Shown: one piece after another, positions 57,438-64,000 of the stretch
How the letters are laid out: each line of letters opens with the position of its first letter
How positions within the stretch are numbered: the stretch's first letter is position 1
DNA from: Lunularia cruciata
Lineage: Eukaryota; Streptophyta; Marchantiopsida; Lunulariales; Lunulariaceae
NCBI GenBank assembly: GCA_948567375.1
Contig: OX419761.1
Location: forward strand, 40,364,501-40,428,500
Length of the DNA: 64,000 bases
Direction of reading: 5' to 3'
Notes under the pieces: generated by a model
What the model was told of the DNA's origin: nothing
Database searches by the model: none
What the model saw: only the letters and a program-made list of their open reading frames with translations
Program-made: the position numbers and the translations under genes

Positions 57438-58370
57438 TCATTTTAGGACTTCTTGCACATGATTCATGTGTTCTGCCTCTATCTTGCTATAGATTAAGAT
57501 ATCATCCAAGAACACCACTATGGACTGATCCAATAGTCCCTCCAACACCCAATGCATCTGATCCATGAAGACTACTAGAGCATTAGTGAGTCCGAAAGGT
57601 AGAACTCTCCACTCTAAATGCCCATACCTTGTGCAAAAGGCAGTCTTTTGCACATCTTCTCTCTCAATAGGAATTTGCCAATAGCGGTTACAAAAATCCA
57701 GCTTGGAAACATAGCCTGCTCCACTTAATTGATCAAGCAAGTCATCGATGTGAGGCAAGGGATATGCATTCTTCACGGTTTGCTTATTGAGCCCATGGTA
57801 ATCAATACAAAAACGGAGTCCTCCATCCTTCTTTGGAACAAATAGTACCGGTGCTTCCCAAGGAGAGTTACTATGTTGTATGAAATCCTTCTCCAACAAC
57901 TCTATAAGTGTTGTTTGCAACTCCTCCAACTCCTTTGGTGAGAGCCGATTGATCGGTCTACTCGTTGGAATACTTCTTGGCAATAACTCAATCTTGAAGG
58001 GCATACCTTGATTGGAGGGTAATCCCTTTGGCAGATCATCCAAAAACATGTTCACAAACTCTTGAACTATCCAATCAACCATTGCTTGATGAGGCTCTTG
58101 GCACTTCTTGGATTTTTCTTGTGCAATCGGCTTGATCCACACCGTGAATACAAACTTATCTTCCTCCAAAGCTTGCTCTATGGTTGCTTTACTAACAAAC
58201 TTCCCTTCCAAGGACTCATCTCTCTTCCAAGCTTGCTCCATGGTTGCCTTCCTGGCAAACTTTCCATCTTGGGACTCATCTCTCTTCCAGATTTGCTCTA
58301 TGGCTACCTTCTCAACAAACTTCCCATCTTGGGACTGACTATTCTTAGGTGTCTTACTCAAAGGTGCCAA
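57438..58370 (-). pseudogene. B2 reverse transcriptase core (310-codon open frame)
   Basis: The longest intact retrotransposon frame in the window. Seen in order: an N-terminal Lys/Asp/Glu repeat region (SQDGKFV..., ESLEGKFV... units of about 17-20 residues), FVNMFLDDLPKGLPS, SPKELEEL, PVLFVPKKDGGLRFCIDY (RT motif 2-3), SKLDFCNRYWQIP (motif A, normally DL/F-x-S-G-Y), LPFGLTNA (motif B) and FLDDILIYS (motif C, F-L-D-D). In motif A, Asn and Arg replace the usual Ser and Gly beside the catalytic Asp. The start codon is unclear because the part belongs to a polyprotein. Confidence 0.85.
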
Positions 58371-58415
58371 ACAACCTAATCGGAAATTCCTACCTTAGTG
58401 TTGTACTTGAATTTG

Positions 58416-58772
58416 TCATCGCGTCCAATTGAATTGAACCTTATGACGTTCAAGCCAAGGTAGACCCAAAATGATATCATAGTATAGAGGTGCTACCACA
58501 AACCTCATACACTCCAAATACTTCTTTCCAATCTTGAAGGTAACAAGATGTGAGGTGCAAAATGCAGAACCCTTTCTACCATCCGCCATCATCAAACTAC
58601 TTCCAAACACTGGCTTGATAGGAATACCCAATTCCTTTGCTACTTGCATAAACATGCAATTCTCTAAACTTCTAGAATCAACCAAAATCCTACAACCATG
58701 ATTAGATATTGTACTTTGCAAGTGAAGCAAACTTGCATAAGTCAAGCTTTCAATCCCATTAGAACTAATCAA
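58416..58772 (-). pseudogene. B2 aspartic protease
   Basis: 118 codons with the retropepsin order: CRILVDSRSLENCMF (active-site D-S/T-G here D-S-R), then MADGRKG, and IILGLPWLERHKVQFNW, the ILG-W-L block near the C-terminus. The Gly to Arg change in the active site would abolish cleavage of the polyprotein. The same D-S-R is found in B1 (7076-7315). Confidence 0.75.
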
Positions 58773-58788
58773 GCTCCTAGTAGGCGGC

Positions 58789-59703
58789 TCAAAATCTCCT
58801 ACTAGGATTCCTCATTTCCTTGATCATTTTGTTCCACAATCTCAATTTGGGCAACTTGTTGAGGTCATCCATTCCTAAGTGAGCATTTAGCAATGCAATG
58901 TCCAACTTGGTGACAATAAAAACAACCTCCATTTTGTCGCAATCTTTCTCTATCCGTTGTACCAAGTGGTCTCCGTTGGAAGCATCAATCTCCATTGGTG
59001 TTGGTTTTTCCACCCGTGCATAGTGTATTGGTAGGCCTTGTGTAGGTTGAGTGCAAGACCAAGTTGTTGCAACCAAGGAATCAAAGTGCTCAGCCAATTG
59101 CATGGCTTCTTCTACATTTTGTGGTTCTTGCATGGTCACCTCCAATTTGGTTTGTGACTTCAATCCCTGCACAAATCAATCCAGAACTTCACTTTCTTGT
59201 ATATCTAGAATTTGCATGATGATGTTTTGAAATTGTGTGATATATCTCCTTATTGAGCCAACTTGCTTCAACTCCACTAATTTATCTCGTGCGGCACGGG
59301 TGGCATTTATAGTCTGAAAGTGATCCAATATTGCATCCTTGAACTCTACCCATGTCAAAATGGGTGCAACAATTTGTCGTTCAGCTTGCCCCACTCAAAA
59401 TTGCCACTAAAGTTTTGCCACACTATCTTATTGGCCAGAGGCCAAGAGAATCTATTTCCGTTCATCTTGAAGATTGGTGGCTTCAAAGTAACATTCACAG
59501 TCAAACACAAAATTCTCCACTCTACTTGGAAGATTCTTGCCTTCAAACACCTTGGGTTTTGGAAATCAAATACAATCTTCTCCATCTTGAATTGGCGCTC
59601 TCTCTATATGTTCTCATCGTTGCTGATCTTGTTCATCCAACAATCAAGTCAGGTGCTTGATTTGTTGTTGCATCGCAAGGATGACATTTGGTATTGCCGC
59701 CAT
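58789..59703 (-). pseudogene. B2 gag with CCHC zinc knuckle
   Basis: Starts at an ATG at 59703 (MAAIPNVILAMQQQI). The capsid part is read in pieces at 59585-59355 and 59394-59176 (TWVEFKDAILDHF, LVELKQVGSIRRYITQF), and 59172-58789 holds the linker EPQNVEEAMQLAEHFDSL. A complete knuckle C-F-Y-C-H-Q-V-G-H-C-I-A-K-C lies near 58880-58930 but in a different frame from the preceding capsid, so an indel separates them. Confidence 0.75.
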
Positions 59704-59949
59704 AACTACTACTCTATCCCACTACTCCCACTTTATCTAATTGATTAACACATAGATACAGCACGTCCACCGTTCCCCATAAGTAACAACCAGAAGTATC
59801 AAGGGTTCTTCAGACACGGTGATCATATGTAGAAAATCCTACCCAAAGTGTGAGTGAATTGTGTGAAACGATGATATCTGGACATGAAAATCCCAATGGT
59901 TTGGCGGAAGTGGATTTGGTGGTTCATAAATTCCATCCATCCCATTCCT

Positions 59950-59961
59950 GCTCTCATACCA
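59950..59961 (-). other. Primer binding site of chromovirus B2
   Basis: On the minus strand TGGTATGAGAGC, one mismatch from the tRNA-iMet site TGGTATCAGAGC, one base from the 5' LTR end at 59963. Confidence 0.75.
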
Positions 59962-59962
59962 A

Positions 59963-60360
59963 TGTAAAAGACCAAGACCAAGGAGAGAAATTGGAGAATG
60001 GAAACTCACATTGGGACACTTAAATGAAGGAAAACTCCAAATGCCTAGCATGACTTTGGCTTTGGTATTTATAGGTAGCATACAAGGCCCTTGAGAAGCT
60101 TCTTTGAGCCGCTTTCTTAGAGTGCAAGCCAAGTTAACTAGGAAGCTTCCTTCTAGAAGCCACCTACTTGGCATGCAAGCTAAGCTGATTAGAAGCTTCT
60201 AGAAGCTTACTTCTAGAAGCTACCTGCTTGGAGCACAAGTTAACTAGTCGGGAAGCTTCCCAAGAAGCTTCCTAGATGCTTTTGGAATATTCTAGGCTAA
60301 TTTGGCTTATTCTCTACTTCATTAAATTTACTAACTACGTATGCTATACTCCAAACTACA
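59963..60360 (-). repeat. 5' LTR of chromovirus B2
   Basis: 398 bp, close to the 3' LTR. TATAAATA is the complement of 60066-60073. GAAnnTTC or TTCnnGAA palindromes begin at 60095, 60142, 60151, 60192 (extended to GAAGCTTCTAGAA), 60211, 60252, 60264 and 60285, all upstream of the TATA box in LTR sense. Confidence 0.85.
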
Positions 60361-61585
60361 AAGTTGATCTCAAATATGGTTTGTTGAACTGAAGTTTGAG
60401 TACTTGAATCAAGGTGGTAGATAGAGATTAGGATCAAGTTTGAGATTTTGGTCTGAATCAATCTATGAAAATTTCCAATGTTATTGATGGTTAGGTTTTA
60501 TTCCTATGTGCAAATTTTAAATATGAATTACTGAAATAGTGAAATAAAGGTATTGGATCAAGTATAATTGGCTCAATAGAGCTTAAAACTTAGCCTAGCT
60601 TAGGCATTGATTATATCTAAAGATTGGCTTTGGATTCAGCCACTAAACATTACAAAGGTTTAGAAAAAAGCACACAAACTACTATGCAAAATCTGGTTGG
60701 CTCAAGGTTTATAGATAGTGAGATCTAGTGGAGCAAACTCTATTGGAAATATTATTGTAAGCTTAGTGGAGCAACTTTAACTCCATTGAATGTGAATTCT
60801 CCAATTTGAAGTAATGAGTGAAAGGACTGCAAATTTCTAAAAAAAATTTCTATTATTTATATCAATCTCTTGGCCAAACCTATAGCCAAAATTGTGTAAA
60901 AATAAAGACTAGAGTCTTGATTCTTGATTCTTGAACTACAAAAATCAGGCCAAGTTTGAGACATTGTAAAGAAAGCTTTAGTGATCAGATCAAGACTTGC
61001 TCTATATCATTGGAAAAATTATCCCACAAGCTTCATATTGAGGTCTAGAAATTATAATTAAAGCTATAGGGAAAAATTTATCTCCATATGATTCTCATAA
61101 AGATTTCCTTATCTAGAGTATAGGTTTGATGCAAACTTGGAGAACAGATTGAGAGCAGCTCTTGGATAGACCAAGGAGGCTATGAAGTACTTTTCTACCA
61201 AAAGCATGGAGAATTTTTGCTAAGTTCTTATGTTTGGATCCTCTCTATGCTTGCATGTTTGATTGTTTGCCTAGTTGGTTTGGATTGTTGTGTGAGCATT
61301 GCACATAGGTTCCTTCCCTACCCATTGAGTGTGTTGTGTATTTCTCCTCTGTAATGCTTAAAGTGATGACTAGCAAAACAAGAGTGTGTATCATGATGAT
61401 AATTTAGGTTGCCCATTACCTAGTAGAAAGAACATTGGAACAAGGGTAGAAGGTTTTGGTGGTTAGGAAAACAAGTGAACTCAAACTATTAGTGATAGGT
61501 CTACAAATAACCTCTTATCTGTAAGCTCCATAGTTAGGCATCCAATGTGTTCCTAGAGAAATAAAAGCAAAGTACAATAGCATAT
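60361..61585. other. AT-rich spacer between B2 and the right family A element
   Basis: No gene or element recognised; probably the other half of the sequence split by B2. Confidence 0.3.
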
Positions 61586-62329
61586 TGTAATACCAAGAGC
61601 TAGCCATATGATCTAGATGTGAAATTTGGTTTGGTAACATCTAGAATGATGCTATATATGATGGTCAAAATAGATAAGATAGAAGTATCACCAAAAGAGT
61701 ACTTCTACTAATAGTGCAGAAACCAAAATAGACTTGAGAACTTTAGAACCAATAGTTAGACATATGATTTAAAGGTGAGAATTGGTTTGGTAGCATCTTG
61801 AAGGATGTTACACATGATGGACTAAACAGATCAGAAAGAGGTATCACCAAAAGGGGACTTCTACTAATAGAGTAGGAACCGAAATATGCCTGAAATCTTT
61901 GAAGGCAATTTTGGAGGCCTAAACGGATGAATTAGGTCTCGAAAATGTGCAGATGATGTCCCTCCTAAGGGGAGGAAAGGCCGTCCTTCCCTCCTCTTCT
62001 GCTTTGTCTCATCAAGAGCTTTCCAACGGTACCTTACTCACATGATTCTGAGATTCTTACAAGAAGATTCCCTAAAAGATTCCCTTGGGTCAAAGCTTGT
62101 TTGACCAACCAGATAGGACCTAGACCAGACATGTCATCCATCCAAGTAAGTAATCCAAGGGTGGAGCTTGCTGACATGTCACCTATCTGTGTCCCTAATC
62201 CTATGGTGGAGTTTCCTTGGAGGAGATCCTCTTTGTCTATATAATAAAGAGAAGGTGCTCCTTTGGGGCATCAAATGTTTGAGTGTGCAATCTGTGTTTT
62301 CTCTCTTCTCTTGTCCTTGAAGTATTACA
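61586..62329 (+). repeat. 5' LTR of family A, right copy
   Basis: 744 bp, TGTAATACCAAGAGC... to ...AAGTATTACA. It is about 160 bp longer than the left copy because a unit of about 146 bp is duplicated inside (compare CATATGATCTAGATG at 61615 with CATATGATTTAAAGG at 61761). TATATAATAAAGAG near 62238 is the likely TATA region. Confidence 0.8.
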
Positions 62330-62330
62330 A

Positions 62331-62342
62331 TGGTATCAGAGC
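62331..62342 (+). other. Primer binding site (tRNA-iMet), family A right copy
   Basis: TGGTATCAGAGC, a perfect 12-base match to the plant initiator-Met tRNA 3' end, one base after the LTR. Confidence 0.9.
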
Positions 62343-62469
62343 GAGTGTTTTAGTCCAAGAGAGTGGATCACCACTCTTGGAATAGCATAAACTACTGAAA
62401 TTGAGTAATTTGAGGTGGAGAACATAGAGTAATCGCTAGACTTAGGAAGGACTTTAGAGACCGGATGGG

Positions 62470-62899
62470 ATGGATGCGCCGGGAGGACAGTTTCCCACAC
62501 CTAGCTTTCCATTCTCAAACCCCTTCCACATCAAGGTTATGTACATCCAACGTGAGCAGATGAGGGTATTGCTAGTTTATCACTTTGGTGCAAAATTCAT
62601 TGACAGAGTGATGAACTCACCAAACCCGGTGATTCTACCTGTGGTGATATATAACAGAGAGAGGGATTTGACAATCTACATTCTATTATGATAATATGGA
62701 TATGAATGTCCCAAATCCTCTCCCTTTCAACACTCAAGTAGAAATCCGTTATGTAGTGAGACCGAAAGTGATATTTAGAGATTTTGTGGTTAGGAATTTT
62801 GGTGAGGAGTATTATCAATGAGTGATAGCTTCTGAGGTCCCAATGGTAGTTCCAATAGTTTTTCCGCCTTCTAGAGTGATTATATTGACTTTGTATTGA
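62470..62899 (+). pseudogene. Leader ORF upstream of gag in family A, right copy
   Basis: Starts at ATG 62470 (MDAPGGQF) and, with one frame change near 62685 and a TGA near 62820, reads through VVRPKV and VVRNFG to a TGA at 62897-62899, 34 bases before gag. It matches the left copy (2562-2987) along its length, including PSFPF, PFHIKVMYIQ, VMNSPNP, NVPN, LPFNTQVEI and VIILTLY. Composition is mixed hydrophobic with no domain that I recognise. Confidence 0.55.
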
Positions 62900-62932
62900 A
62901 GTAGACATTAGCAATTGAGTGTTGCAGGAACC

Positions 62933-63950
62933 ATGGATCCGCAATTGCAAGAGCTGATGCAAGGAATGCAAGGGATGTTGAATGAATTTTGAGAGATTAA
63001 GATGACCATCGAGACATTACAAAGTCAAGTGCAGATCCTTAGGAATGATCAAGCCATGCAAGAAGAAGAGCCATCTCAAAACCCAGTACCTGTGCCTGAA
63101 GTACTTGGAGAGGCATTCGTGCCTACGAACCCTATCAACGATGAAGCCATATTGCTACTCCGGATGAAGAAGACTTGTAACATCTAGCCTTACAAGAGGC
63201 AGCGTATGATGGGAGCAGTGGAAAATTGGATCTCAAGAATGAATCAATATTTCCGATTGTTCTCAATAGAGATCACAGAGCATGCTGCAGGCGTGTTTGC
63301 ATGTGGGTATTTGACCGATAAAGCCCTCACATGGTATGATGCTTGGGAACAATCCATGCTGGCAGAGAGAAGGGAGGTCACATGGATAGCAATGCAAGAA
63401 GGGCTACTGAAGAATTTCCAATCGGTGGATTCTGTGCAGATGGCTCGTACCCGACTATGGGGATTGAGACAAAAGAATAGTGTACAAGAGTATGTGGAAG
63501 CATTTCTAAATCTACAAGTTGCAATTACCGACATGAGTCCAGCAAAGGCTCTCGACAATTTCAAACGAGGGTTGAAAGAGCGGATTTGCCAAGAAGTCAT
63601 GGTGCAAAATCCTCGCATGGTATTTGAAGCCATTGCTTGTGCGCAAAGAATAGTAGGAGCATTAGGTGGAGGTGAAGGAGTAGTTCCACCTCAACATTAT
63701 TGGGCAGAAATGCCACACATGGGTGGACCAGTACCAATGGAATTGGGCAACCTTTGATTCCGAGATCGAGGAGCACGACCGCTTCAAGAGGAGCAGGGAC
63801 GGGTAGAAGAACAAAGAGATGGAGTCCCACAAGGAGAAGGGACTTGAGGAGAACAACGCCGTTGTTACAATTGTGGCCGTATTGGGCACATATCTACCAA
63901 CTATTGCAGTCGTTTCCCTAGAGGCCCTCGGCCTTCATACAGGTGATCTT
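62933..63950 (+). pseudogene. Family A gag, right copy
   Basis: ATG at 62933 (MDPQLQELMQGMQG), an early TGA at about 62988 also present in the left copy, and a TAG at 63185. The intact part 63206-63757 (183 codons) is the capsid: NWISRMNQYFRLF, YLTDKALTWYDAWEQ, NFQSVDSVQMARTRLWGLRQ, then FKRGLKERICQEV. Two further stops follow before the zinc knuckle near 63863-63910, which reads C-Y-N-C-G-R-I-G-H-I-S-T-N-Y-C, one residue longer in the last spacing than the left copy. Confidence 0.8.
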
Positions 63951-64000
63951 TGAATAACATGGAGAGGCACATTGAAGAGGAGGTGGAAATCACTTCAGAA

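Larger units (their letters stand above)
54765..60360 (-). mobile_element. Ty3/gypsy chromovirus, family B, copy B2 (complete ends)
   Basis: 5.6 kb with two LTRs (59963-60360 and 54765-55174), a primer site, gag, protease, RT, RNase H, integrase and chromodomain in chromovirus order, all on the minus strand. The flanks AATTT (54760-54764) and AAGTT (60361-60365) match at four of five bases. The polypurine tract GTGGGGGAATA lies directly before the 3' LTR (complement of 55175-55185). Several frameshifts and stops divide the polyprotein into pieces, and two catalytic residues are altered, so it is not autonomous. LTRs differ by substitutions and small indels: an old insertion, younger than B1. 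Confidence 0.9.
61586..64000 (+). mobile_element. Ty3/gypsy LTR retrotransposon, family A, right copy (truncated by window end)
   Basis: Plus strand: 5' LTR (61586-62329), primer site, leader ORF, gag, then the window ends after the zinc knuckle. It is the inverted counterpart of the element at 1-3712 and serves as the uninterrupted reference for the solo LTR target there. In-frame stops in leader and gag show that it is also defective. Confidence 0.85.

Overview
The window looks like a piece of a land-plant nuclear genome. It holds one clear spliced housekeeping gene, a plant-type ubiquitin-activating enzyme E1 with five GT-AG introns. That gene sits in large intergenic spaces and is flanked by old Ty3/gypsy LTR retrotransposons with tRNA-iMet primer sites and a chromodomain integrase. 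I cannot narrow the organism further from sequence alone. Low gene density and an unfamiliar gene pair would fit a non-seed plant, but that is a guess.

Layout. 1-3712: Ty3/gypsy family A on the minus strand, cut by the window start, carrying a nested solo LTR of another family (C, 1639-2330). 3713-8873: chromovirus B1 on the minus strand, decayed, its 3' LTR broken by element A. 8874-11318: decayed spacer, then GC-richer sequence upstream of the E1 gene. 11319-16518: UBA1-type E1, plus strand, six exons, 1055 aa. 16519-20843: spacer with a short inverted-repeat element. 20844-22370 and 24536-25996: two intronless minus-strand paralogues of an unrecognised family, each ending in a four-module domain built on G/N-D-hydrophobic-hydrophobic-hydrophobic-R motifs. 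26027-33507: spacer with tandem duplications and palindromes. 33508-43000: AT-rich, repeat-rich transposon-derived sequence with a coiled-coil repeat ORF, a second family C solo LTR (39254-39931) and a broken PIF/Harbinger transposase. 43000-51400: spacer with an overlapping-hairpin structure. 51400-54764: decayed retroelement sequence, including a LINE-type C-terminal relic and a family A solo LTR. 54765-60360: complete chromovirus B2, both LTRs, minus strand. 61586-64000: a second family A element, plus strand, cut by the window end.

Only the E1 gene has a confident cellular role: it activates ubiquitin with ATP at the head of the ubiquitin pathway. The two paralogues probably arose by local duplication and have diverged strongly; their function is unknown. 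The retroelements are nested (C in A, A in B1) and mostly broken. The chromovirus LTRs are notable because they carry dense heat-shock-element-like GAAnnTTC arrays upstream of a TATA box.
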